This document shows positions 1-8,223 of a stretch of DNA of 64,000 nt, in pieces. This DNA is from Coraliomargarita algicola (GTDB lineage Bacteria; Verrucomicrobiota; Verrucomicrobiia; Opitutales; Coraliomargaritaceae), in contig NZ_CP138858.1 in the NCBI RefSeq assembly GCF_033878955.1, positions 4,243,001-4,307,000 on the forward strand, in the 5' to 3' direction. The position numbers were made by a program, and so were the translations under genes. The stretch's first letter is position 1. The number at the start of each line of letters is the position of its first letter. The notes under the pieces were generated by a model. It did not search any database and was not told where the DNA came from. It worked only from the letters and a program-made list of their open reading frames with translations.

Positions 1-193
1 GCTGATTTTTGTTGAGACTTGCTAAAGTGGTACCGCACTGAATTACATGAAAACTCGAGGTGAATGTGTTTTCTGCGGTCAGCAATCGGCACTTGAAACA
101 TCGGTTGAAATTAAGTCTTGGAGTATACCGCTCCCTGAAATCGACCTCCTTTTTTGAACGGCATTTGACATCAGGTGTGTATTCTGTGGTATG
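1..193. other. Window start and upstream region of the GH1-AraC gene
   Basis: I see no recognisable gene here. A GTG at 60 is in frame with the downstream GH1 gene and would add 87 residues, but the added sequence is low-complexity (SLFPVPC repeats) and looks like read-through of the heptamer array. A TTGACA hexamer at 165-170 with TATGTT at 190-195 (19-bp spacing) is a weak promoter candidate whose -10 box would abut the repeat. The upstream gene, if any, lies outside the window. Confidence 0.3.
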
Positions 194-319
194 TTCCCTG
201 TTCCCTGTTCCCTGTTCCCTGTTCCCTGTTCCCTGTTCCCTGTTCCCTGTTCCCTGTTCCCTGTTCCCTGTTCCCTGTTCCCTGTTCCCTGTTCCCTGTT
301 CCCTGTTCCCTGTTCCCTG
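194..319. repeat. Heptanucleotide tandem repeat, 18 copies of TTCCCTG
   Basis: Eighteen perfect head-to-tail copies of TTCCCTG (126 bp) end one base before the likely ATG of the GH1-AraC gene. The array has no stop codon in any forward frame. Seven is not a multiple of three, so a change of one copy would change which upstream start codon is in frame with the gene. With 18 copies an ATG at 191 reads out of frame and stops at 350-352. With 17 or 20 copies it would be in frame. Slipped-strand phase variation is an inference. Confidence 0.95.
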
Positions 320-320
320 T

Positions 321-2093
321 ATGATGACAACAAGCTCAAGTCTATTTCCTAAAGATTTCATCTGGGGCGCATCGACTTCCTCTTATCAAATAGAGGGGGC
401 GCATGATGCTGATGGCAAAGGGGCGTCCATTTGGGATGCATTTGTGCAACGAGAGGGGCGTATTTGGCGTGGGCAGCATGGCCGAGTCAGTTGCGATCAT
501 TATCATCGATTTAAAGAAGACGTGGCGCATATGCGGTTGATGGGGCTTAAGGCTTATCGCTTCTCCATTTCATGGCCGCGTATTTTGCCCCATGGCACTG
601 GCTCTATTAATGCCGCCGGGCTCGCATTTTATGATGCTCTGATTAATGAGTTACTTGAAAATGACATCGAACCTTGGGTGACTCTTTATCATTGGGATTT
701 ACCTTATGAGCTCTTCTTAAAAGGAGGTTGGTTGGATCGCAACAGCCCGCAATGGTTTGCTGAGTATACGAAAGTCGTGGTGGATCACTTTTCAGATCGA
801 GTAAAGAACTGGGTGACGATTAATGAACCCCAGTGTTTTATAGGCTTAGGCTATCGAGACGGTTTACATGCGCCGGGTATGACCTTGAGTTTCAAGGAAT
901 GTCTGATGGCCGGACATAATGCTCTGCTGGCGCACGGTCGGTCTGTGCAAGTCATTCGTGAACATGCGAAGCAAGACCCGATTATAGGATGGTCGCCATC
1001 AGGTTCCGTGTATCAACCGGAAACAGGCAGTAGTCGTGATGACATCAACGCCGCACGGGAAGCCACCAGTGCGATTTATTCTGATAATGTATGGAACACG
1101 CGTTGGTGGTCGGATCCTGTCATTCTTGGGCACTATCCCGAAGAGGGCTTGCAGGCCTATCAGAAAGCATTGCCGAAATTTTTGGCATCGGATTTCGAGA
1201 TTATTCAGCAACCGCTCGACTACTATGCATGCAATATTTTTCAGGCAACGCCAGTGCGTATGAGTGAGGAGGGAGTGCCTGTGGCTGTGCCACTCTCCGA
1301 TGGCGAAGAAATCTCACTCTATGAATGGACGCAGAAGCCGGATTGCCTCTATTGGGGGCCACGTTTCATCCATGAACTGTATGATCTGCCACTAGTGATT
1401 ACTGAAAACGGTTGCTCTAATTTGGACCGCGTTAGTATGGATGGCTCGGTGCATGACAGTAATCGCACTGATTATATGATTGGTCACCTGTTGGCCCTGC
1501 GAAGGGCCATGGATGAGGGCGTGGATGTCCGTGGTTACTTTCATTGGTCTTTACTTGATAACTTCGAGTGGCAGGAAGGATATAAACATCGTTTTGGATT
1601 AATCCATGTGAACTACCAGACCCAAGCCCGAACCTGGAAAGATTCGGCTTATTGCTTACAGAAGATTATCGCTTCGAATGGCAATAGCTTGAAAGAGTAT
1701 CTGCACTCAGATACGGAGCCCGTTCCCTTTGTAGTGAAAGAGGCGAAGCGTTATATCGATGAGAATATAGCAGAGACTTTTAATGTTAAAACAATTGCGG
1801 CACATTTAAATTGTCATCCAGATTTTCTGAGTCGCCGTTTTAAGCAGTTTGTAGGCACGAGCCTGAGTGACTATATCCGGCAGATTCGTTTGGATTATGC
1901 GCGTAACTTATTAAGGAATTCAGATGTTCAGATTGGAGATGCCGCGGATCAGGCAGGTTTTTCAGATCGTATCCATTTCAGTAAAGTATTTCGCAAAGAG
2001 ATGGGGATGACGCCTAGTCAATATAAACAGCAGTTTCGAGTGAAGACGGTGCCGCAGGTGGTGGAGATGGCTAAGAATCCTCGTCTGACTTAG
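321..2093 (+). CDS. Family 1 glycoside hydrolase (beta-glucosidase-like) fused to a C-terminal AraC-type HTH domain
   Basis: A 590-residue protein in two parts. Residues about 8-455 are a complete GH1 barrel, with the acid/base motif TINEP (Glu169) and the nucleophile motif ITENG (Glu362). This family is retaining and acts on beta-linked glucosides or galactosides. Residues about 473-575 are an AraC/XylS double HTH, recognisable by IAAHLN, SRRFKQ, AADQAGFSD and FSKVFRKEMGMTPSQY. No signal peptide is seen, so it is probably cytoplasmic. GH1 proteins normally end near residue 450, so the DNA-binding tail is an unusual fusion with no stop or frame change between the parts. The ATG at 321 was chosen because homology starts at FPKDFIWG. 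There is no Shine-Dalgarno because the heptamer array fills the leader. A GTG at 60 is an alternative start. Whether it binds DNA, senses sugar or both is unknown. Confidence 0.9.
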   Translation: MMTTSSSLFPKDFIWGASTSSYQIEGAHDADGKGASIWDAFVQREGRIWRGQHGRVSCDHYHRFKEDVAHMRLMGLKAYRFSISWPRILPHGTGSINAAGLAFYDALINELLENDIEPWVTLYHWDLPYELFLKGGWLDRNSPQWFAEYTKVVVDHFSDRVKNWVTINEPQCFIGLGYRDGLHAPGMTLSFKECLMAGHNALLAHGRSVQVIREHAKQDPIIGWSPSGSVYQPETGSSRDDINAAREATSAIYSDNVWNTRWWSDPVILGHYPEEGLQAYQKALPKFLASDFEIIQQPLDYYACNIFQATPVRMSEEGVPVAVPLSDGEEISLYEWTQKPDCLYWGPRFIHELYDLPLVITENGCSNLDRVSMDGSVHDSNRTDYMIGHLLALRRAMDEGVDVRGYFHWSLLDNFEWQEGYKHRFGLIHVNYQTQARTWKDSAYCLQKIIASNGNSLKEYLHSDTEPVPFVVKEAKRYIDENIAETFNVKTIAAHLNCHPDFLSRRFKQFVGTSLSDYIRQIRLDYARNLLRNSDVQIGDAADQAGFSDRIHFSKVFRKEMGMTPSQYKQQFRVKTVPQVVEMAKNPRLT

Positions 2094-2103
2094 GCTTGTT
2101 CAA

Positions 2104-2841
2104 TTAGCGGACATACTGTCGGCCTTGCTCATCGGTGCGGATTCGTTCTCTCATCTCCCGGTCAATGATTCCAAGTGGATTGGGGTCTCGTTCGGAGGGG
2201 GGGATATCGACAAGAAAGAGCGTGGTGCGATTGTTGGTGCCGGTTGTTTGAGGAGCTGATCGGACGACTAGCCAGCCTTCGTCCTGATCGTTGGCAGCCA
2301 CTTTCAGCCAGGTCTTCGAGGAGGCGGGGTAGGGCACGCTACCAGACTCACCTGTGTTGAGCAGTAAGTTGGTCTCCGAAAGCTGCACCGCGAGTTGACG
2401 TTTTGAGTAGTTATAAACGCGATAGGTATTTGCTGGGAATTTTTCCAGCGAGTGGTCGAGCACGACTGTTTTATATTCCAAGCTGGAACCTGCTGGGTTG
2501 CGGATGAGTAGGATGATGTAGGGGCCACCTTCGGACAGTTTCGCCTGTGCCAATGTGGTTTTGATGGGGGGCAGATTGGGGTCTTGGGGGTTGGGTGTTT
2601 CTTTGTAGAAGACAACATTTCCATCTTTGGGTGAGGGATAAAGCCGGGAAAATGAGCCTAGGCTGCTTCTCAGGACGATTGGCTCTTTATCGATATCAAA
2701 GAGCACAGTTTCAAATGCTGACATCGAGAGCACCCGGAATTTAGGTATGTCTTGAGGCGTCGTCTGCGCAGTGGCGTCTGATTGCATCAGGCAGAAAAAA
2801 CTGATGAGAGTCGGAATTAGATGTCGGATGCGGAGAGCCAT
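2104..2841 (-). CDS. Secreted hypothetical protein, partner of the Verru/Chthon-type protein
   Basis: A 245-residue protein with an N-terminal signal peptide (hydrophobic stretch about 9-20, cleavage near ATAQ). The remainder is a soluble, probably beta-rich domain that I do not recognise. Its start overlaps the last 25 bases of the upstream large gene 2817-6536, which implies translational coupling and a shared job, probably at the cell envelope. It converges on the GH1-AraC gene with only 10 bases between the stops. Confidence 0.75.
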   Translation of the reverse strand: MALRIRHLIPTLISFFCLMQSDATAQTTPQDIPKFRVLSMSAFETVLFDIDKEPIVLRSSLGSFSRLYPSPKDGNVVFYKETPNPQDPNLPPIKTTLAQAKLSEGGPYIILLIRNPAGSSLEYKTVVLDHSLEKFPANTYRVYNYSKRQLAVQLSETNLLLNTGESGSVPYPASSKTWLKVAANDQDEGWLVVRSAPQTTGTNNRTTLFLVDIPPSERDPNPLGIIDREMRERIRTDEQGRQYVR

Positions 2842-5800
2842 TGGAGGGATATGATTTTGAATTTGCGGCCGAGCGATTGGTTGATGCTACCGTTTGCTGG
2901 AGTCTGATAGGCTTCAAGTGAATCGTCTACGTAATCGGGTAGGCGTTGGACCACGGCCTCGCACCATGCCTGGCCTTCGATTGCCTGAGTTGCCGGATTG
3001 ACGGTTTCGCCATAGGTTCGAATCGTGAAAGTGTCGGAGCGGGCAGTTAGTCCGGCTCCGATTTTAGCTAGGATGTCTGCTTGGGTGATGTATTTGGGAG
3101 CAAAGGCGGAGCGATTGCTGACGGGGCTAGAGGGAACGTCGGCCCCTTCGAGTAGTGCTTTGTCGTAGGCCTTACTATACTGCGAGTTTTGGTTGTGTCT
3201 GATGCCGTCGCCTGTGGCGAGTTCGTCTTCTTGCCAGAACGTGTTACTTGCGTCGTTGGCGGCAAAGTTACCCGTTTCCGTGCGATCAATTGCGGCTTGT
3301 AGGGGGCCTTTGAAGTTTTCGTGCTCCCAGGATGAATCTGTAGCCAGCGGGTCGTCATCATTTGTATTCGGATTGTCGTAGAGGCGTCGGTTGACGAAGT
3401 CGGCGACCGAGACGAATGGGCCACGGTTACGTATTTCGGTGACGATATTACGAGCCAGTTGGGCGATTTGATTTTCATCCAGCGTGCGATATCCCTTCCA
3501 TGGATCGTTGGGATCATTGTCTCCGTAGGGACGGCTGAAGCGTGGGAAAGCGGCATTTAACTCTGGATTGGTGTTAAGATCCGCGTTTTGGGGAATATAA
3601 TCCAGTTGGTTCCCCCCGCCGAGGACTGCGCGCCATGCTTGTTCGGATGTGGAGTTGATGTTGAAACCACCTGCCATCAGTAGCGCGGAGGCCGACTGGT
3701 CAGGGTCTTGCAGATCGGCGGTGTTGGAGTGTCGCTGGTAACGCGGGTTGGGCAGTGTGTCTGGAACGCTACCAGTAGCCGGTACGGTCGAGAAGTAATA
3801 TTGATCCCATAGAGTGCGGTTGAGCAGATATGAGATGTCATAGTAGGCATTCATATCTCTTCTTAGCGCATAATTGTTGTCTGTAGTGATCTCGTCAATA
3901 CGTGTCAGTTGATGGCCGGTGATCTCCGGGTTCTTATTGTGTAGGTGATAATCCGCCAAACTATTGCCAATTGGATACGAGGGATAGCTGCCGAAAAAGG
4001 ATAGGTTGGCGTGTTGTAGTTGTCCGATCGAGAAGAGGTCCTGATCTTCGTAGGGAAACTCAAAGAGCATCGCATCCACAGCAGAGTTACCGTCGATCGA
4101 ATCGAATCCGGAGCCTGCGGAAATGCGCTCCGGGGCTGATGACGCGGCGTTGAATTTCTGCCATTTAACGTTTTGTGCGGTCATGCCGGAGGTCGCAATG
4201 TAGAGCACGTTGAAATTTTGATCCCGCATGGTCCGACCGGTTCGTGTGGCCCGCATGTTACCTTGTGCAATCCAGCGGGTCGTGAACATGTGTTGATCTT
4301 CATTGAATCGAGCGGTGAGACCAGCACCCGAGAACAGCGCATGGCCCAACGCAACATACGCGGGTTCATCCAATGAGTCGTATTCGAGCGGATCTGCCAA
4401 TTGCAGAATTTGATCCGCTTGGCTATCGGTCCAGTCGATCGACTGGTGTGTGTTATACCAACGTCGATTAAACTTATCGCCAGTCGGGGCACTGCTGGAG
4501 GGGTTCTTTAAGCGATCGTGATTGGGGCCAGTAGAGGCTTCCTTAAGTGTCCAGCTCGCGAAGAACACGTTGTCAGCCTCAACCGGTTCGCCCAGATACA
4601 TGTTCCAGCCGCCGCTGCTGGTTAAGCTGGAACCACTGGTAGCGATAAGTTGGTAGGCGACGTCTTCTTCGCCAGCTTCAATCAGTAATTGTGGTTGGGT
4701 GCCACTGCCTGCCTGTTTGAAGGGGACCGTTACGTATGAGTATTTGTTGGGCCCTTGATTTTTAAGTATATTCTTTTGGGTATAACTTTCACCGGAGGCA
4801 GAGTCTGGAAGTGAGAAAATTAGGCTTTGCCCTGGAGGGATATCGGGGCAATCCAGTCTGAAACGTATGAACATTTGTTGATTCTGACTATCACCAAGAC
4901 GCGAGAAATCGAGTTGCTGACTGGCATCAATCATGGCGCCATCCGTCCCTGTGGCTTTTTGTACCTTTACATTGACGTTGTGAGTGGGGTAGCAGCCCAC
5001 TTCGTAGCTGGACGCTTTGATTGTGAAGTTATATGGATTCCATATAACCACCAGGGGATAAAGCTTGAGGAAGATGTTGTCTCCTGCCTCAGCTTCGTAA
5101 TTGCCACTCGGCTTGCTGATGCCCATGGAGAAGCCCATCGAATAGTAGGTCAGAATGGGTGCAAGGCCGACGTGGTCCTCAACTCCATTGCTATTGATTG
5201 GGATGCGATCCGATTTGTCATGCGCAGGTAGAATTGGGTCGAGCGCGCCAGAGCTTGGCACGCGTGTTTGGTAGTAAGAGCGTAAGTGCCTCCAAGTCGG
5301 CATGCCGTAGTCTTCAGAGAAGCCTCCCGTCGCGCCGGAGTGTCGTGGCCAGAGGGTATTGGTGTCGTAGGTGGGGTCACTGGGGGCAGGGCTGTAGCTC
5401 CCATCCAAGAGTATGCTGAGGTCGCGTTTGAGACCACCAGCATAGGTGTCCGACAAAACTGAGCGTGAGTGTGGGGTGAGATCGTGGAAGCGATACTTGA
5501 GTGCGGCAGCCATCGCATCGGTGTCACTGGAGATGAGTGCGGTATGGGCAGAGGAGATGATTGAGCTGAGGGATTGATCCGGTGTGTAGAGCGTGTCGAT
5601 CAGCTGGCCGCTGGAAGGCGAGCTTTCGGACCAGTCGTCGTTGTTCGTTGCCATCAGCTCGATGGCTGCACGTTCGGAGTTTGAAAATGCATTACGCTGT
5701 TGTTCCAGTTGTTCCGTGGGTGATAAGCTGCTGTCAGTTCCAGCTTGAGGTAAGTTGACGCGGGCTTTCATGCCATCGTCGCTAATCCACCACGCATAGC

Positions 5801-6536
5801 GGTTACTGGTGCTGCCACTGGATTCGATGTCCACGGTGGGAGCGACGACGTAGTCGACGGGGGTGCTCGAACTATCGAGCGCAGAGTTGACACTGTTGGG
5901 GCCGACCAGGAGGCGGGCCGGGTGAGTTGTGCCGGATGCGTCCGTAATCGTGAGTGTGGTGTCGGTTGCAGTCGTCGTTTCGCTTAGGCCTGTTACGGTG
6001 CCAGTGGGGGTGGCGCTGACGCTAGGTGTGCTGAGTATGTTCCCTTTGTCGCCGACATTCACTTCGGGGCTGAAGTCTGATTCGCTGCCGCTAACAAGCC
6101 AGTTGAGCAAGCGGGCGGGGGAGCCCTTAGAGCTGATAAGAGTGGTGTCAGTAAGGTCTTGGGGAATGTTTTCCGGACTTAAGTCATAGTCCGCTTCCAC
6201 TGCGCTACCGAAGGCACCAATCCAATGTGAGTTGATAGAGCCGGCTCCATTGATGAGGTCGGCTCGCGCTGTGGTGCGTTGATCAGGGCCGACGTACTTT
6301 TGTAGTTGTCCAATGGCTACATCCAGTGCGAGTAAGGCATTCTGCTCTGCCCGCATCTGTTTCATTGCGGTCGAACTCAACTCTGACTCGATTTTTGTGA
6401 GTGCGATAATTGATAAAAGTAGCAGCAGTACGAAGGCCATCAATGAAAGTGCAATCACTAAGGCGAATCCATGTTCTTGGTGCTGGCGCCTGCGTGGCAC
6501 GCCAGCCTGGGTTGGGTATGTGTGTGGTTGGGGCAT
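2817..6536 (-). CDS. Verru/Chthon cassette protein A-like large protein with prepilin-like N-terminus
   Basis: A 1239-residue protein. The N-terminus has a basic stretch, then GFALVIALSLMAFVLLLLLS followed by a Glu-containing segment, which resembles type IV prepilin or pseudopilin leaders. The rest is a long Ser/Asn/Asp-rich exported region. The C-terminal block (ILAKIGAGLTARSDTFTIRTYGE, then a Trp-Cys-Glu-Ala motif) is what I associate with Verru_Chthon cassette protein A, a family known from Verrucomicrobiota and usually encoded beside shorter cassette proteins B, C and D. Those are not visible here. The only partner is the overlapping downstream gene. The function of the family is unknown; a role in a pseudopilus or surface structure is inference. 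Confidence 0.75.
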   Translation of the reverse strand: MPQPHTYPTQAGVPRRRQHQEHGFALVIALSLMAFVLLLLLSIIALTKIESELSSTAMKQMRAEQNALLALDVAIGQLQKYVGPDQRTTARADLINGAGSINSHWIGAFGSAVEADYDLSPENIPQDLTDTTLISSKGSPARLLNWLVSGSESDFSPEVNVGDKGNILSTPSVSATPTGTVTGLSETTTATDTTLTITDASGTTHPARLLVGPNSVNSALDSSSTPVDYVVAPTVDIESSGSTSNRYAWWISDDGMKARVNLPQAGTDSSLSPTEQLEQQRNAFSNSERAAIELMATNNDDWSESSPSSGQLIDTLYTPDQSLSSIISSAHTALISSDTDAMAAALKYRFHDLTPHSRSVLSDTYAGGLKRDLSILLDGSYSPAPSDPTYDTNTLWPRHSGATGGFSEDYGMPTWRHLRSYYQTRVPSSGALDPILPAHDKSDRIPINSNGVEDHVGLAPILTYYSMGFSMGISKPSGNYEAEAGDNIFLKLYPLVVIWNPYNFTIKASSYEVGCYPTHNVNVKVQKATGTDGAMIDASQQLDFSRLGDSQNQQMFIRFRLDCPDIPPGQSLIFSLPDSASGESYTQKNILKNQGPNKYSYVTVPFKQAGSGTQPQLLIEAGEEDVAYQLIATSGSSLTSSGGWNMYLGEPVEADNVFFASWTLKEASTGPNHDRLKNPSSSAPTGDKFNRRWYNTHQSIDWTDSQADQILQLADPLEYDSLDEPAYVALGHALFSGAGLTARFNEDQHMFTTRWIAQGNMRATRTGRTMRDQNFNVLYIATSGMTAQNVKWQKFNAASSAPERISAGSGFDSIDGNSAVDAMLFEFPYEDQDLFSIGQLQHANLSFFGSYPSYPIGNSLADYHLHNKNPEITGHQLTRIDEITTDNNYALRRDMNAYYDISYLLNRTLWDQYYFSTVPATGSVPDTLPNPRYQRHSNTADLQDPDQSASALLMAGGFNINSTSEQAWRAVLGGGNQLDYIPQNADLNTNPELNAAFPRFSRPYGDNDPNDPWKGYRTLDENQIAQLARNIVTEIRNRGPFVSVADFVNRRLYDNPNTNDDDPLATDSSWEHENFKGPLQAAIDRTETGNFAANDASNTFWQEDELATGDGIRHNQNSQYSKAYDKALLEGADVPSSPVSNRSAFAPKYITQADILAKIGAGLTARSDTFTIRTYGETVNPATQAIEGQAWCEAVVQRLPDYVDDSLEAYQTPANGSINQSLGRKFKIISLQWLSASDI

Positions 6537-6717
6537 GTTACTTCGGATAGGATAGCATATCTGTGTCCGCGGTGTTAGGTCTCTGCTGATTGAATAGGTG
6601 TTTATTACTGATCTATCTCTAGTGCACGAGTGTGTAGTCGTGAGTGGCTACTACCTGGGGAGTCAGATGCTTGTGAGTCCGTCGGAAATTGATCCATTCA
6701 ATTTCCTATTCTACGGG

Positions 6718-7548
6718 CTAGAGTGGAGTTTTCCGTGTGCGCCATACAGTTGGTGTCACGTTGGTGTGTGCGCGGAACCATTTGATGAAGTGTGAGGCGT
6801 CGAAGAAGTCCAGGCGGGCCGCGATTTCTTTGACTGAAAGTTGGTTGGCAAGTAGCCAATCCTCGGCGGCTCTGAGTAGTTGTGCTTCGCACCATTTACG
6901 AGGTGTGAGCCCGGTTGCTGATTTGAAGATACGATTGATTTGAGCTTTTGATAGCCCGATTGTGGTCTGGAGTTGTGCATAGTCGATCGGCTGGATGCTG
7001 GGACGCTGTCCGATGATGGCCATGATCTCTGAGACGCGCGGATCTATGGGGGCTGTGGCTTGTACACCCATGGCTTCACGATTCTTATGCCATTGGTAGA
7101 GCCATTCGGAGAAATACTGACTGCGGCGGCAAAGTGTCGCCGGGCTCGATGGGTGCGTCTTCGTCCTATGGATTGCTTCAAAGGCGCAGAGGGCTTCCGC
7201 ACTCTTGAGCAGTGCTGTGTCCTCCTTTGGGTGGTCCGTGCGCAGTCCTAGCCGTGGCGGGATAAAGTGTAATCCGCGCCAGTTGAGTCGGAAGCGAATC
7301 GAGATGAGCTCTGCATCGCGGGAAAAGTGATGCGATCGGGTGGTGAAGGGGTCCATGAATGCCCAGTCTCCTTTGTGCAGATGTCGCGTGCTGTCGGCGG
7401 TTGTGAGCTCCACGCTTCCTTTGCGAATATACCAACTTAGGTAGGCGATTCCGGTGTGGTTCTTTTGTAGTCTGTATTCTTCAGGCACTTTCCCGTCGTA
7501 GGTGGGGCCGATCTCATAGTGGTAGTCTGTGTTAAACGAAAGAATCAT
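6718..7548 (-). CDS. AraC-family transcriptional regulator
   Basis: A 276-residue protein with an N-terminal cupin-like sensing domain (about 1-150; GDWAFMDPF, then a His-rich stretch) and a C-terminal AraC/XylS double HTH (about 175-270; IGLSKAQINRIFKSATGLTPRKWCEAQL and IAARLDFFDASHFIKWFRAHTNVTPTVWR). Such proteins usually control a neighbouring sugar-use operon. It is divergent from the FAD-oxidoreductase genes starting at 7634, with an 85-bp shared promoter region, so those genes are the likely targets. The ATG at 7548 is preferred. A TTG at 7557 would add three residues. Confidence 0.9.
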   Translation of the reverse strand: MILSFNTDYHYEIGPTYDGKVPEEYRLQKNHTGIAYLSWYIRKGSVELTTADSTRHLHKGDWAFMDPFTTRSHHFSRDAELISIRFRLNWRGLHFIPPRLGLRTDHPKEDTALLKSAEALCAFEAIHRTKTHPSSPATLCRRSQYFSEWLYQWHKNREAMGVQATAPIDPRVSEIMAIIGQRPSIQPIDYAQLQTTIGLSKAQINRIFKSATGLTPRKWCEAQLLRAAEDWLLANQLSVKEIAARLDFFDASHFIKWFRAHTNVTPTVWRTRKTPL

Positions 7549-7566
7549 CGTGAGCAAAATATACTA

Positions 7567-7595
7567 TTATATGCATTTCCTGTATATCTTATAAT
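7567..7595 (+). promoter_or_regulatory. Candidate promoter for the FAD-oxidoreductase genes
   Basis: A perfect TATAAT at 7590-7595 lies 38 bases before the ATG at 7634, with a weak -35 (TTATAT, 7567-7572) at 17-bp spacing. A weak -35 fits an activator-dependent promoter, and a divergent AraC regulator is adjacent. This is read by eye. Confidence 0.35.
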
Positions 7596-7633
7596 CCTTG
7601 TTTGTTTACAGTGTCCAAAGTTATCGTATATAC

Positions 7634-8188
7634 ATGGAATCTACTTTCACCCCTTCGCATACGACCCCTGTGGTCGCGACTGTTGATGTTTTAATTATTG
7701 GTGGCACTTCGCAAGCAGTGTTGCTGGCATTGTCTTTGAAAAAACAAGGTGCATCTGTGTATTTGGTGGCACCGAGATCTTATTTAGGAGAAGATATTTG
7801 TGCGGCGTATCGTTTTTGGCCTGAAGCTGTCGCAGGTAATGCGCTGTCGCAAGAGCTATTTGGTGATCTCGTTGAGCCGCCTACGCCAATGCATGTGAAG
7901 CTGACTTTGGAGCAACACTTGATTGATCTTAAAATACCATTCCTGTTGAATTGTTTTCCTGCGGGATTGCTCCGAAATGAGGAGAGTCAAATCTGTGGTG
8001 CGGCGATTGCCAATCGTTCCGGGCATCAGGCGATCCAAGCACGCTTGGTGGTGGATGCGACTTTGGAGGCCAGCGTTTTGCGGCTTGCCGGTTGCGAGGC
8101 GGTTTATACGCCGACAGGACAACAGGATGTTGAATTTGTGACGGTCTGTGAAGGTGCAGGTGTGTCGGCTGAGGGGGTAAGTTATTAG
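7634..8188 (+). CDS. FAD-dependent oxidoreductase, N-terminal part (probably split by a frameshift)
   Basis: A 184-residue protein. Residues about 14-50 form a Rossmann FAD-binding element (VLIIGGTSQAVLLALSLKKQ, then LGEDICA), followed by a VVDATLEASVLRLAG stretch typical of FAD-dependent oxidoreductases of the PF12831 kind. It is too short to be a complete enzyme of this family and ends abruptly with no substrate domain. The next gene continues 35 bases later in the -1 frame. A G5 run at 8173-8177 lies just before the stop. Reading through with a -1 shift there would join it to the downstream open frame with no intervening stop. It is either a pseudogenised or frameshifted half of one gene of about 950 codons, or a separate small subunit. 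Confidence 0.65.
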   Translation: MESTFTPSHTTPVVATVDVLIIGGTSQAVLLALSLKKQGASVYLVAPRSYLGEDICAAYRFWPEAVAGNALSQELFGDLVEPPTPMHVKLTLEQHLIDLKIPFLLNCFPAGLLRNEESQICGAAIANRSGHQAIQARLVVDATLEASVLRLAGCEAVYTPTGQQDVEFVTVCEGAGVSAEGVSY

Positions 8189-8223
8189 AGTGCTTACCTG
8201 GTTATGAATGCGAGGACTTTACT

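Noticed and set aside
194..319. CRISPR-like repeat array
   Set aside because: Units are 7 bp with no spacers, and no cas genes are present.
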